Program-made: the position numbers and the translations under genes | The notes under the pieces: model-generated | Seen by the model: the letters and a program-made list of their open reading frames with translations, nothing else | Told to the model about the DNA's origin: nothing | Database searches by the model: none | In this document: positions 1 through 9,256 of the stretch, one piece after another | Position numbering within the stretch: the stretch's first letter is position 1 | Layout of the letters: each line of letters starts with the position of its first letter | NCBI GenBank assembly: GCA_016223045.1 | Contig: JACRPT010000096.1 | Span: forward strand, 25,596 to 58,536 | Length of the DNA: 32,941 nt | Direction of reading: 5' to 3' | DNA from: Candidatus Eiseniibacteriota bacterium | Lineage (GTDB): Bacteria > Eisenbacteria > RBG-16-71-46

Positions 1-1688
1 TGGCCGGCCGCGTCGTCGCCGCCGCCCTCCGGATCGAGCACGACGCGGCGGCCGTGCAGCGCGCCGCCCAGCAGGGCGGTCCAGCGCGCGGGCCAGCCGC
101 GCTCCGCCGGGTCGGTCGCCGGCCGGAAGCCGGGGAGGCTCGCGGTGTGCTCGCAGGAGTCGTCCGGCAGCGGGATGACGGCGAAACCGTCGCGGTTGAG
201 CCAGGGCGCCACCGGCGTCTCCGCCGCGGGCACGCCGGCCAGCGGGACGCCTTCCGGCAGCCGCGTGAGGAAGAGCCGGCGCGCCGCCGGCCGGCCCGGT
301 GCGTCGGGCACGACCGTCAGGCTCTCGCGCAGCACGGCGCCCCGGGGCGTGCGCGACGTGGCCCGCATGCGGAACGCCGGGCGGCCGGTTGATCCGGTCG
401 CCCGCGGGGCGAGCCGGAAGTAGGCCCAGGCCAGACCGGCGCGCGTGACCACGGTGGTCTCGGCCGGGACGTCCCCGGGCGAGAGCGCCCGGAGGAACAG
501 CGTGTCGGGGTCCGGGCGCGCGGTGTCCCGCTCGTCCAGCACGCGGAGCCGGATCGCGACGGGCCCCGGCGGGACGACCGGCGAACCCCAGCTCTCGAGT
601 GCCAGCCGCGCCGGCCCGCGCTGGATGCGGAACCGGAACGTCCGCTCGCGCGCCGCGCCGACCCCCGAGAGCCGCACGCGCAGCGAAGCCTCGTGCTCGC
701 CGGGCGCACCGGCATCCCGCGGCCGCCAGGCGAGCCGGTCGCCCATCCTCAGGAGCGGCACGCTCAGGCCGTCCACGCGCAGCTCGGCCTGGTCGAAAGC
801 GCCGTGCACACGCGCCCGCAGCTCGGGCGCCTCGGTCACGAGCCGGACCGCCGTGTCGGGCGCGGCGACGCCGTCACCGAACTCCTCCACCACCGGCACC
901 TTCCGCGCGAAGTAGCGTGCCAGTCCGATGAACAGCGCCTCGGCCTCGAGCTGCTGCTTCTCGGGCAGCTTCAGCCGCTCCTCGACGTCGGGATTCGTGA
1001 TGTAGCTGGTCTCGGTGAGGAGCGCGGGAGCGTCGCTGCCGCGGAGGACGAAGAAGTTCCCCGGCACCACCTGGTTCGCCGCGATGCCGACGTTGCGCAC
1101 CAGCGCGCGGTGCACGTCCTGCGCCGCGTCCAGGGACGGGCCTTCGTCGCCGAGCCGGTAGTAGGTCCGGGTCTCGTTGACGTCGTGGGCGCCCTGGGGA
1201 TCGGCGTTGTGGTGGATCGAGACGAACAGGTCGGGGCGGAAGGCGTTCGCGAGCCGCACCCGCTCTGCGAGATCGGCGCGCAGCGCGCTGTCGGCGGGTG
1301 TGAGGAAGTCGCGGTCGCGGTCGCGCGTGAGCAGCACCTGCGCGCCGCGCGCCGCGAGCAGGTCGCGGAGCCTCGACGCGACGCCCAGGTTCACCTCGGC
1401 CTCGGTGAGGCCGTGCACGCCGAGCGCGCCCCGGAAGAAGCCGCCGTGGCCGGGGTCGAGCGCGATCCTCCTGCCGGCGAGGCCGCTCGCGTCCGCCGCC
1501 GCCAGCGAGTCGGTGAGGCGGTCGTAGCCGGGGGCGGGGCGCGGCGGGGGCGGAGGCAGCGGCGGCGGGCCGGCCCGCCGCGCGCACCCCGCGAGCACCA
1601 GCGCGGCGAGCGCCGCGACCAGCGCCGCGACCGGCAGGGCGCACGCGCCGGCGCGGCGGGAGCGCGTCCGTGCGCAGGGCGTGATCAT
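1..1688 (-). CDS. N-acetylmuramoyl-L-alanine amidase lipoprotein (partial, runs off left edge)
   Basis: Periplasmic zinc amidase (Amidase_3 family) that cleaves the bond between N-acetylmuramic acid and the stem peptide of peptidoglycan. The frame is open from an ATG at 1688 to the window edge, about 562 codons, so the C-terminus is missing. The N-terminus is a lipoprotein signal with lipobox LVLAGC near residue 35, then a Pro-rich linker. The catalytic domain starts with IALDPGHGG (His81), followed by TEAEVNL (Glu about 96), SIHHNAD (His159/160) and LTETSYITN (Glu226), the expected zinc-ligand and catalytic residues. About 250 residues of beta-rich, Ig-like sequence follow. At the edge a second amidase-like motif, RRVVLDPEGGG, begins. 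There is no Shine-Dalgarno sequence before the ATG, and a -10-like hexamer ends 8 nt upstream. Divergent from the liv operon. Family assignment is firm; the architecture beyond the edge is unknown. Confidence 0.9.
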   Translation of the reverse strand, partial: MITPCARTRSRRAGACALPVAALVAALAALVLAGCARRAGPPPLPPPPPRPAPGYDRLTDSLAAADASGLAGRRIALDPGHGGFFRGALGVHGLTEAEVNLGVASRLRDLLAARGAQVLLTRDRDRDFLTPADSALRADLAERVRLANAFRPDLFVSIHHNADPQGAHDVNETRTYYRLGDEGPSLDAAQDVHRALVRNVGIAANQVVPGNFFVLRGSDAPALLTETSYITNPDVEERLKLPEKQQLEAEALFIGLARYFARKVPVVEEFGDGVAAPDTAVRLVTEAPELRARVHGAFDQAELRVDGLSVPLLRMGDRLAWRPRDAGAPGEHEASLRVRLSGVGAARERTFRFRIQRGPARLALESWGSPVVPPGPVAIRLRVLDERDTARPDPDTLFLRALSPGDVPAETTVVTRAGLAWAYFRLAPRATGSTGRPAFRMRATSRTPRGAVLRESLTVVPDAPGRPAARRLFLTRLPEGVPLAGVPAAETPVAPWLNRDGFAVIPLPDDSCEHTASLPGFRPATDPAERGWPARWTALLGGALHGRRVVLDPEGGGDDAAG

Positions 1689-1696
1689 GCCGCGAC

Positions 1697-1726
1697 ACCA
1701 TAGCACCCGCTCGCGCGGGCCGGCAA
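1697..1726 (-). promoter_or_regulatory. Candidate promoter of the amidase gene, apparently leaderless
   Basis: On the minus strand a -35-like TTGCCG (plus positions 1721-1726) and a -10-like TATGGT (1697-1702) are separated by 18 bp. The -10 ends 8 nt before the ATG, so transcription would begin at or next to the start codon. The spacer holds an inverted repeat, CCCGC-4-GCGGG (1706-1719), which could be an operator or chance in GC-rich DNA. Confidence 0.45.
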
Positions 1727-1750
1727 CGCAAGCCGGGAGAATCATTAGGC

Positions 1751-1779
1751 TTGCCTCGGCGCGCGCGCGCGTGCTACCT
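1751..1779 (+). promoter_or_regulatory. Candidate sigma-70-like promoter for the liv operon
   Basis: TTGCCT (1751-1756) and CTACCT (1774-1779) are spaced 17 bp apart by an alternating GC run. The match to consensus is moderate. The leader to the livJ-type ATG would be about 110 nt. Confidence 0.3.
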
Positions 1780-1781
1780 CT

Positions 1782-1798
1782 CCCTGCTTGATGCAGGG
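1782..1798 (+). promoter_or_regulatory. Leader hairpin upstream of the liv operon
   Basis: A perfect 6-bp stem with a 5-nt loop (CCCTGC-ttgat-GCAGGG) lies immediately after the candidate promoter, at the expected 5' end of the mRNA. It has no T-run, so it is more likely a 5'-end stabilising or regulatory structure than a terminator. Confidence 0.3.
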
Positions 1799-1895
1799 CC
1801 TGCGGGGCTCACCCGGGTCCGGCGAGACGACCCTCATGGGCGGACCACGGCGTCCGTCCGCGCCACCCCTGCGGGGCGAACTGGAGGAGAAGCCC

Positions 1896-3104
1896 ATGTC
1901 CCTTTCGACTCGTCTGCGCCTCGGCCTCGCGGGCGTGATCGCGCTGGCCGTGCTCGCGCTCGGTTGCGGCGGCACCGGCACCGATGAGCTGGTGATCGGG
2001 GAGTACGGTTCGCTCACCGGCAACGACGCCACCTTCGGGCAGTCCACCAAGCAGGGCGTGGAGCTGGCCCTCGGCGAGCTGGTGGCCCAGAGGCAGGGCA
2101 GGATCGGCGGGCTCAAGGTGCGCGTGGTCTCCGAGGATGACCAGGGACGCCCCGAGGAGGCGGTCACGGTCGTGAAGAAGCTCCTCAACCAGGATCGGGT
2201 GTGCGCCGTGATCGGCGAGGTCGCCTCGTCGCGGAGCCTCGCGGCGGCGCCGGTCTGTCAGGAAGCGGGCGTGCCGATGATCTCGCCCTCCTCGACCAAC
2301 CCCAGGGTGACCCAGGTCGGCGACTACATCTTCCGCATGTGCTTCATCGACCCCTTCCAGGGCACGGTGATGGCGCGCTTCGCGGCGCAGGACCTCCACG
2401 TGCGGCGCGTCGCCATCCTCAAGGACGTCAAGAACGACTACAGCGTCGGGCTGGCGCAGTTCTTCACCGAGGCGTTCACGAACCTGGGCGGCTCGGTGGT
2501 GACCGAGCAGGCCTACAGCGCGGGCGACCAGGATTTCCGGGCGCAGCTCACGAACATCAAGGGCAAGAACCCCGAGGCCATCTTCCTGCCGGGTTACTAC
2601 ACCGAGGTCGGCCTGATCGCGCGGCAGGCGCGCGAGCTGGGCATCCGGGCTCCGATCCTGGGCGGCGACGGCTGGGAGAGCGAGCAGCTCCTGGAGATCG
2701 GCGGCGAGGCGCTCAACGGCTGCTACTACTCGAACCACTTCGCGGCCGACAACCCCGACCCGCGGCTCCAGGAGTTCCTGAAGAGCTACAAGGCCCGGTT
2801 CGGCAAGGAGTCGGACGCCATCGGCGGGCTGGCCTACGACGCCGCCAGGGTGCTGTTCCAGTCGCTCGAGAAGCTGGCGGAGCAGGATCCCGATACCTTC
2901 AGGGGCCTGGCCTCCTCGAAGGCCGGCACCGCGGCGCGCCGGCCCGCGGACAAGAAGCTGCGCGACCTCATCGCGACGACGACGAACTTCGCGGGCGTGA
3001 CCGGCATCATCACGCTGGACGAGAATCGCAATGCGACGAAGCCCGCCGTCGTGCTCGCCATCCGGGACGGCAAGAAGGTCTACGACACCACCATCAATCC
3101 CTAG
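1896..3104 (+). CDS. Branched-chain amino acid type ABC transporter, substrate-binding lipoprotein
   Basis: Periplasmic-binding protein of the Peripla_BP_6 (LivJ/LivK-like) family, 402 aa, which would deliver an amino acid or amide to the permeases encoded next. The start at 1896 is chosen because GGAGGAG lies 7 nt upstream and it opens directly into a lipoprotein signal ending ALGC (Cys24). An in-frame ATG at 1788 would add 36 unrelated residues. The mature protein begins ELVIGEYGSLTG and contains LLNQDRVCAVIGEVASS and SPSSTNPRVTQ, typical of lobe I ligand-contact loops, plus the later GGDGWES segment. It is first in a five-gene set in livJ-H-M-G-F order, 27 bp before the first permease. The ligand cannot be told from sequence; leucine-type amino acids, other amino acids, amides or urea are all possible for the family. 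Confidence 0.9.
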   Translation: MSLSTRLRLGLAGVIALAVLALGCGGTGTDELVIGEYGSLTGNDATFGQSTKQGVELALGELVAQRQGRIGGLKVRVVSEDDQGRPEEAVTVVKKLLNQDRVCAVIGEVASSRSLAAAPVCQEAGVPMISPSSTNPRVTQVGDYIFRMCFIDPFQGTVMARFAAQDLHVRRVAILKDVKNDYSVGLAQFFTEAFTNLGGSVVTEQAYSAGDQDFRAQLTNIKGKNPEAIFLPGYYTEVGLIARQARELGIRAPILGGDGWESEQLLEIGGEALNGCYYSNHFAADNPDPRLQEFLKSYKARFGKESDAIGGLAYDAARVLFQSLEKLAEQDPDTFRGLASSKAGTAARRPADKKLRDLIATTTNFAGVTGIITLDENRNATKPAVVLAIRDGKKVYDTTINP

Positions 3105-3131
3105 CCGGCATCCCGCCCAGCCGCCCTTCGC

Positions 3132-4142
3132 GTGTCGGAGTTCCTGCAGCAGCTCGTCAACGGCGTGACGTGGGGCAGCGTGTACGCCCTGATCGCACTG
3201 GGCTACACGATGGTCTACGGCATCCTGCGCCTGATCAACTTCGCCCACGGCGACATCTACATGCTGGGGGCGTTCTTCGGTTTCTACGCGCCCGGGCTCA
3301 TCGTGGCCGCGGGGGCGCGCGCGGGCGAGTGGCTCGAGGGCGCGCACCGCGTGCTCCACGGCGTGCCGGTCCTGGGGCCCGGGCTGGGGCGCCTGGCCGC
3401 GGCGCTGTCGGCGGCCGGTTCGATGGCGGACGCGCTCCAGGCGCTGCTGGTCCTGGTCATCGCGATGGTCGGCTGCGGGCTGCTCGGGATCGTCATCGAG
3501 CGCGGGGCGTACAAGCCGGTGCGCCGTTCCTCGCGGCTGGCGGCGCTCATCACCGCGATCGGCGTGTCGCTCCTGCTCGAGAACGGCGGCGTGCTGGTGT
3601 TCGGGCCCGACCCCAAGTTCTTCCCGCAAATCATCCCTTCCTCGAACATCGCGCTCGGCGGCGGCGTCACCATCTCGAACCAGCAGGTCATCATCCTGAC
3701 CGTGTCCATCCTGCTGATGTTCGCGCTGCGCTTCATCGTGACACGGACCCGCGTGGGCAAGGCGATGCAGGCGGTCTCGCACAGCCACATGGCGGCTTCG
3801 CTCATGGGCATCTCGGTGGACCGCATCATCACCTTCACTTTCGTGCTGGGCTCGATGCTGGCCGCGGCGGCGGGCGTGCTGGTGGCGCTGCAGAACCCGA
3901 AGATCGAGCCCTACATGGGCGTGATGCCGGGGCTCAAGGCGTTCGTGGCCGCGGTGCTCGGCGGGATCGGGAACATCCCGGGCGCGGTGCTGGGCGGGCT
4001 GGTCATGGGCGTGGCCGAGGTGCTGGTGGTGGGCTACGTCTCGCCCACTTACCGCGATGCCATCGCGTTCGTGCTGCTCATCATCATCCTGCTGGTGCGG
4101 CCGGCCGGCATCCTGGGCAAGGCCCAGGCCGAGAAGGTCTGA
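3132..4142 (+). CDS. livH: Branched-chain amino acid ABC transporter permease, LivH type
   Basis: Inner-membrane permease of the BPD_transp_2 family, 336 aa, with a GTG start. The N-terminal segment LVNGVTWGSVYALIALGYTMVYGILRLINFAHGD is the LivH hallmark (described here by its key part, INFAHGD near residue 40). The C-terminal half holds the cytoplasmic loop ending in GIGNIPGAVLGG and several hydrophobic helices. It is longer than usual LivH (about 290-310 aa) because of an Ala/Gly-rich insert around residues 55-100, between the first and later membrane segments. It pairs with the LivM-type permease that starts 1 bp after its stop. Confidence 0.92.
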   Translation: MSEFLQQLVNGVTWGSVYALIALGYTMVYGILRLINFAHGDIYMLGAFFGFYAPGLIVAAGARAGEWLEGAHRVLHGVPVLGPGLGRLAAALSAAGSMADALQALLVLVIAMVGCGLLGIVIERGAYKPVRRSSRLAALITAIGVSLLLENGGVLVFGPDPKFFPQIIPSSNIALGGGVTISNQQVIILTVSILLMFALRFIVTRTRVGKAMQAVSHSHMAASLMGISVDRIITFTFVLGSMLAAAAGVLVALQNPKIEPYMGVMPGLKAFVAAVLGGIGNIPGAVLGGLVMGVAEVLVVGYVSPTYRDAIAFVLLIIILLVRPAGILGKAQAEKV

Positions 4143-4143
4143 G

Positions 4144-5136
4144 ATGCGGCGCGCCCTGTGGCTCGCCGGCGTGCTGGTGGCGCTGGTCGCGCTGAACGTG
4201 GCGCTGCCACGGCTCTTGAACCCCTACCTGTTCCAGATCGTGGTGCTGTGCGGGATCAACGTGATCCTCGCCGTGTCGCTCAACCTGGTGAACGGGTTCA
4301 CCGGGCAGTTCTCCATCGGCCACGCGGGCTTCATGGCGCTCGGTGCCTACGGCTCGGCGATGTTCTCGCTCCATGTCGGGCAGGGGTGGGTCGCCGCGCT
4401 CGAGGCCGGCCACGTGCCGGGCGTGGTGGCGGAGGGCTTCGCGCTGCTCCTGGCGCTGCTGGTGGGCGGCCTGCTCTCCGCGCTCGCCGGCTACCTGGTC
4501 GGACTTCCCTCGCTGCGGCTGCGCGGCGACTACCTGGCCATCGTCACGCTCGGCTTCGGTGAGATCATCCGCGTCATCATCACCAACGTGGACGCGGTGG
4601 GGGCCTCGCGCGGGCTGCCCGGCATCCCGGGCTGGGTGAACTTCTTCTGGGTGGGACTGGGCGTGGCGGCGGTGATCTTCCTCTCGCTGAACCTGGCCCG
4701 GAGCACGCATGGCCGGGCGCTGTTCGCCATCCGCGACGACGAGGTGGCGGCCGAGGCGCTGGGGGTGGACACCACGTCCTACAAGGTCCTGGCGTTCGTG
4801 CTCGGCGCGTTCTTCGCGGGCGTGGCGGGCGGGCTGTTCGCGCACTACCTCTCGTACCTGAACCCGAACTCCTTCACCTTCCTCAAGAGCATCGAAGTGA
4901 TCGCGATGGTCGTCCTCGGCGGGCTCGGCAGCGTCTCGGGCGCGGTCCTGGCCGCCATCGTCCTCACCCTGCTGCCCGAGGTGCTGCGCCCGGTCAAGGA
5001 CTACCGGATGGTGCTCTACTCGTTCATGCTGATCGTCCTCATGATCACGCGCCCGCAGGGGCTGCTGGGGAACCGCGAGCTGTCGCTGACCTGGCTCACG
5101 CGGCGCCGGCGCCGGGCGGGAGCGCCGTCCGCATGA
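4144..5136 (+). CDS. livM: Branched-chain amino acid ABC transporter permease, LivM type
   Basis: Second inner-membrane permease of the importer, 330 aa, BPD_transp_2 family. The start at 4144 is taken because it follows the livH stop by one base and gives the normal hydrophobic N-terminus (RALWLAGVLVALVALNV). LivM landmarks are NLVNGFTGQFSIGHAGFMALGAY near residue 50 (key part FSIGHAGF), LRLRGDYLAIVTLGFGEIIR near 125, and the loop GLGSVSGAVLAA near 260. The 3' end overlaps the ATPase gene by ATGA, indicating translational coupling. Confidence 0.93.
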   Translation: MRRALWLAGVLVALVALNVALPRLLNPYLFQIVVLCGINVILAVSLNLVNGFTGQFSIGHAGFMALGAYGSAMFSLHVGQGWVAALEAGHVPGVVAEGFALLLALLVGGLLSALAGYLVGLPSLRLRGDYLAIVTLGFGEIIRVIITNVDAVGASRGLPGIPGWVNFFWVGLGVAAVIFLSLNLARSTHGRALFAIRDDEVAAEALGVDTTSYKVLAFVLGAFFAGVAGGLFAHYLSYLNPNSFTFLKSIEVIAMVVLGGLGSVSGAVLAAIVLTLLPEVLRPVKDYRMVLYSFMLIVLMITRPQGLLGNRELSLTWLTRRRRRAGAPSA

Positions 5137-5930
5137 CCGGCGACGTCCTGCTCGAGCTCGACCACGTCACCATCCAGTTCGGCGGCCTCAAGGCGGTCGC
5201 CGACCTGACGCTCCAGATCGGGCGCGGCGAGCTGGTGGGCCTGATCGGGCCGAACGGCGCGGGCAAGACCACGGTGTTCAACCTGGTCACCGGGGTCTAC
5301 GCACCCACGGTGGGGAGGATGCTGTTCGAGGGCCGGCCCATCCAGGGCATGAAGCCGCACGCCATCGCCGCGCGCGGCATCACGCGCACCTTTCAGAACA
5401 TCCGGCTGTTCGCCTCGCGCTGCTGCCGCGACAACGTCTGCATCGCCGCGCACCAGCACGCGCGCGCCGGGCTGGCGGACGCCATCCTGCGCACGCGCCG
5501 CTTCGAGGACGACGAGCGCGACATCCAGCGGCGCGCCGGCGAGCTGCTCGAGATCCTGGGGCTCTCGGCCTGGGCGGACACGCCCGCGGCGGAGCTGCCG
5601 TACGGGCAGCAGCGCCGCCTCGAGATCGCGCGCGCGCTCGCCGGGCGGCCGCGCCTGCTCCTGCTTGACGAGCCCGCGGCCGGCCTCAATCCGCAGGAGA
5701 GCGACCAGCTGATGCGCCTGATCGAGGACATCCGCCAGCGCTTCCACCTCACCATCCTCCTGATCGAGCACGACATGAGGGTGGTCATGGGGATCTGCCG
5801 GCGCATCGCCGTGCTCGACTACGGGGTCAAGATCGCCGAGGGCACGCCCGGCCAGATCCGCACCGACCCGCGCGTCATCGAGGCCTACCTCGGCGAGGAG
5901 GTGCACGCCGACCTCGGGGCAGGAGGCTGA
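5133..5930 (+). CDS. livG: ABC transporter ATP-binding protein, LivG type
   Basis: Cytoplasmic ATPase that powers the importer, 265 aa. Walker A is GPNGAGKTT (residues 39-47), the signature is the LivG-type variant LPYGQQRR (from residue 155), Walker B is LLLLDEPAAG (about 175-184), and the switch His lies in LLIEHDM. The Q-loop region reads ITRTFQNIRLF, typical of LivG. The segment SRCCRDNVCIAAH after it is unusually Cys-rich for this position, where LivG usually has MTVLENV. Starts within the livM stop codon and ends 1 bp before livF. Confidence 0.94.
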   Translation: MTGDVLLELDHVTIQFGGLKAVADLTLQIGRGELVGLIGPNGAGKTTVFNLVTGVYAPTVGRMLFEGRPIQGMKPHAIAARGITRTFQNIRLFASRCCRDNVCIAAHQHARAGLADAILRTRRFEDDERDIQRRAGELLEILGLSAWADTPAAELPYGQQRRLEIARALAGRPRLLLLDEPAAGLNPQESDQLMRLIEDIRQRFHLTILLIEHDMRVVMGICRRIAVLDYGVKIAEGTPGQIRTDPRVIEAYLGEEVHADLGAGG

Positions 5931-5931
5931 C

Positions 5932-6639
<708 letters not shown>

Positions 6640-6754
6640 CCCGTCCCCTCGCGTCCCGCCGGGCTGCGGCTGCGGTCGGGCATCCATCGCCGGCCGGCTG
6701 CGTCGCGCTCCACGCTCCCCGGCAACGCCGCCCGGGCCGGGCCGTTCCGCCCCG

Positions 6755-9256
6755 TCACGCCGCCTCGGCCAGACCGTTGCGCTCCGCCGCGAAGCGAGCC
6801 GCGTGCATCACGTCCTCGATGGTGAACGGCTTGGCCACCACCAGGTCCGCGCCGGCCTCGCGGACGGCTGCCGGGTCGACCTCCTCGCCCCACCCGGTCA
6901 CGAACACGATGGTGAGCGCGGGATCGAGCGCGCGCATCCGCCGCGCCAGGTCCCAGCCCGTCATGCCCGGCATGCCGAGGTCGGTGAGCGCCAGCTGGAA
7001 GCGTCCGGGCCGGTGGGCGGCCAGCGCCTCCTCGCCCGACGCGCAGGCGGTGACGCGGTGCCCCAGCGCGCACGCGATGTCGCGCAGCACGTCGCGCACC
7101 GAGGGATCGTCGTCCACCACCAGCACGTCGAGCGGCGGCGTCTCCCCGGCCGGCGCGGGGCGCGCGGCGGGGCGCGGCGCGACCGCTCCGGTGAGGGGGA
7201 ACGCCAGCCGGTAGCGGGTCCCGCGCCCGGGCGCGCTCTCCACGGCGATCGAGCCGCCGTGCCCCTGCACGATGCCGTACACCACGGACATCCCGAGCCC
7301 GGTGCCGCGCTCGCCCTTGGTGGTGAAGAAGGGCTCGAACAGCCGCCGCCGCGTCTCCTCCTCCATGCCGGTGCCGTCGTCCTCGAACGTCACGTGCACC
7401 TGGCCGTCCGCGGTGTGGCTGGTGACGCGGATGGCGCCGCCAGCGGGCATGGCGTCCACCGAGTTGAGGATGAGGTTCGTGAACACCTCGCGCAGCTCGT
7501 TGGCGCGGCCCGACACCAGCGCGCCGGCCGAGGAGTCCACTCGGGCCTCGATGCGCCGCCCGGCGGCCAGCGCCTCGTTCTCCCAGCGCGTGCGCGTGAA
7601 CTCGACCGCGTCGCGGATGACCGCGTCGAGGTCCACGGTATCGGCCGCGTCCTGCGAGCCGCGTCCGAACTGGCGCAGCCGCCGCCCGGTCTCGCCGCCG
7701 TCCAGCGCCGCCCGCACGATCACCGCGAGCGAGGCGCTCAGCTCCTCCGGCGACAGCGTGCCGGCCTCGAGCCGGCGGGCGAGCAGCTGCGCCCGCCCGA
7801 GGATGGCGCCGAGCACGTTGTTGAACTCGTGGGCCACGCCCGAGGCCATCTCGCCGGCCACGCGCAGCATCTCCGAGTGCACCAGGTACTCGTGGGTGCG
7901 TTGCAGCTCCTCGAAGGTGCGCTCGAGGCGGTCCTGCAGCAGCGCGGCATGGAGCGCCGACGACAGGTGGCTGGCGAGCGCCGCCACGAGGTCGGCCTCG
8001 GCGGGCGGGAAGCCGCGCGGGTCGCGCGAGGCGAGCACCAGCAGCGCCGGCGGCGCGCCGGGGAACTGGAGCGCCAGCAGCAGCGCGCTGCGGAAGCCGT
8101 CCCCCGCCAGCCCGCGCGCCAGCGCACCCGCCGGCGCGGCGAGGTCGAGGCGGCGCGCGCCGGCGCCCCCGTCGGAGCGGAGCAGCTCCGGCTCGACCGC
8201 GGCGCCGGCGCCGAGGCCGCCCCACGGTGGCGGCGGCTGGAAGAACGTGAAGCGCGGGGTGAGCTGCTCGGGGTCGGAGATGGCCAGCGCCACGCCCTCG
8301 CAGCGGGTCACGCGCCGTACCTCGGCCGCGACCACCTCGAACACGCTGCGCGGGTCGTGGGCGGCCCGTGCGCCGCGCGCGATGGCCACCACCGCCGCGG
8401 TCGCGTCGCGCAGCGCGTCCGCCTCCTCCTCGGCGGTCCGGCGCGCCTGGTGGAGCGCGCCGGCCATGGTGTTCATGGAGGCGGCGAGCGCCCCCAGTTC
8501 GTCGGTGGAACGCACCGGGAGGCGGCGGTCGAGCTGGCCCGAGGCGATCTCGCGCGCCAGGTGGCTGGCCTCGTGGAGCGGCCTCACGATCACGCTCACC
8601 AGCTTCGAGACCGCGACCATCCCGAGCAGGAGCGTGGCGATCAGCAGCAGCATGCCGAGGTTCGCCGCGGTGCGCACCGACGCGGCCGCGCGGTCCGTCG
8701 AGACCGCGATGCGCACCCAGCCGAGATGGTCCCCGCCCGGCGGGAGCGCCACCGTGTCGGGGAAGCCGAACAACTGGCTGGCCTCGCTGGTGAACGCGCT
8801 CGCGTGGTGGGCGCCGCGCCGGACCGGGACCGAGACGTCGAGCATCTCGCCGCCGGCCGCGCGCCGGAGGCGCGCCACGGGCGATTTCTGCGCCGGTCCC
8901 GGCGCGAACGGTCCCAACCGGGTCCACAGGCCGGGCTCGGCGGACCAGCTCTCGAGCGGCGGCCCTTGCAGCGGGTAGAAGGCCGCCCCGACGAGGTCGA
9001 TCTCGCTGGCGGCGCGGCGCGCCTCGCGCTGGAGCTCGGCGCGGTCGTCCACCATCAGCGGCGTCGCCGCGCGCTCGGCCATGAGCTGGGCCAGCGAGCG
9101 CGCGCGGACATCCAGCTCCTGGTACTGCCAGTGCCGCGTGACCGTGACCAGCAGCAGCTCGAAGCCCACGCCCGCGAAGGTCGCGCCGGCCATGAGCAGC
9201 ACGAACATGCGCACCCGCAGCCCGGCGAAGGACCGCCACATCCCCACCGGCGTCAT
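6755..9256 (-). CDS. Membrane-bound hybrid sensor histidine kinase (HAMP-GAF-HisKA-HATPase-REC)
   Basis: Two-component sensor, 833 aa. The ATG at 9256 overlaps the stop of the upstream binding-protein gene (ATGA). Visible order: TM1 (about 15-40), a periplasmic segment of about 155 residues, TM2 (about 200-224), HAMP (225-270), a probable GAF domain (about 285-440), HisKA with SGVAHEFNNVLG (phospho-acceptor His476), HATPase_c with the N box NELREVFTNLILNS, DDGTGM and GTGLGMSVVYGI, and a C-terminal receiver with acidic triad VVDDD (about 714), phospho-acceptor Asp759 in LTDLGMPGMTG and Lys809 in VAKPF. No DNA-binding or other output domain is attached, so a separate phosphotransfer protein or regulator must exist elsewhere; none is in this window. 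Coupling to a periplasmic binding protein suggests that protein presents the signal. Confidence 0.93.
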   Translation of the reverse strand: MTPVGMWRSFAGLRVRMFVLLMAGATFAGVGFELLLVTVTRHWQYQELDVRARSLAQLMAERAATPLMVDDRAELQREARRAASEIDLVGAAFYPLQGPPLESWSAEPGLWTRLGPFAPGPAQKSPVARLRRAAGGEMLDVSVPVRRGAHHASAFTSEASQLFGFPDTVALPPGGDHLGWVRIAVSTDRAAASVRTAANLGMLLLIATLLLGMVAVSKLVSVIVRPLHEASHLAREIASGQLDRRLPVRSTDELGALAASMNTMAGALHQARRTAEEEADALRDATAAVVAIARGARAAHDPRSVFEVVAAEVRRVTRCEGVALAISDPEQLTPRFTFFQPPPPWGGLGAGAAVEPELLRSDGGAGARRLDLAAPAGALARGLAGDGFRSALLLALQFPGAPPALLVLASRDPRGFPPAEADLVAALASHLSSALHAALLQDRLERTFEELQRTHEYLVHSEMLRVAGEMASGVAHEFNNVLGAILGRAQLLARRLEAGTLSPEELSASLAVIVRAALDGGETGRRLRQFGRGSQDAADTVDLDAVIRDAVEFTRTRWENEALAAGRRIEARVDSSAGALVSGRANELREVFTNLILNSVDAMPAGGAIRVTSHTADGQVHVTFEDDGTGMEEETRRRLFEPFFTTKGERGTGLGMSVVYGIVQGHGGSIAVESAPGRGTRYRLAFPLTGAVAPRPAARPAPAGETPPLDVLVVDDDPSVRDVLRDIACALGHRVTACASGEEALAAHRPGRFQLALTDLGMPGMTGWDLARRMRALDPALTIVFVTGWGEEVDPAAVREAGADLVVAKPFTIEDVMHAARFAAERNGLAEAA

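Noticed and set aside
1757-1773. Alternating GC tract as a special structural element
   Set aside because: It is short and similar runs are common in this base composition; it is mentioned only as the spacer of the candidate promoter.
1788-1895. Upstream in-frame ATG for the liv binding protein
   Set aside because: It would place 36 residues before the lipoprotein signal; the ATG at 1896 has a strong ribosome-binding site.
1809-3788. Minus-strand frame opposite the first two liv genes
   Set aside because: His/Arg/Asp-rich low-complexity product with no motif; the plus strand holds clear transporter genes.
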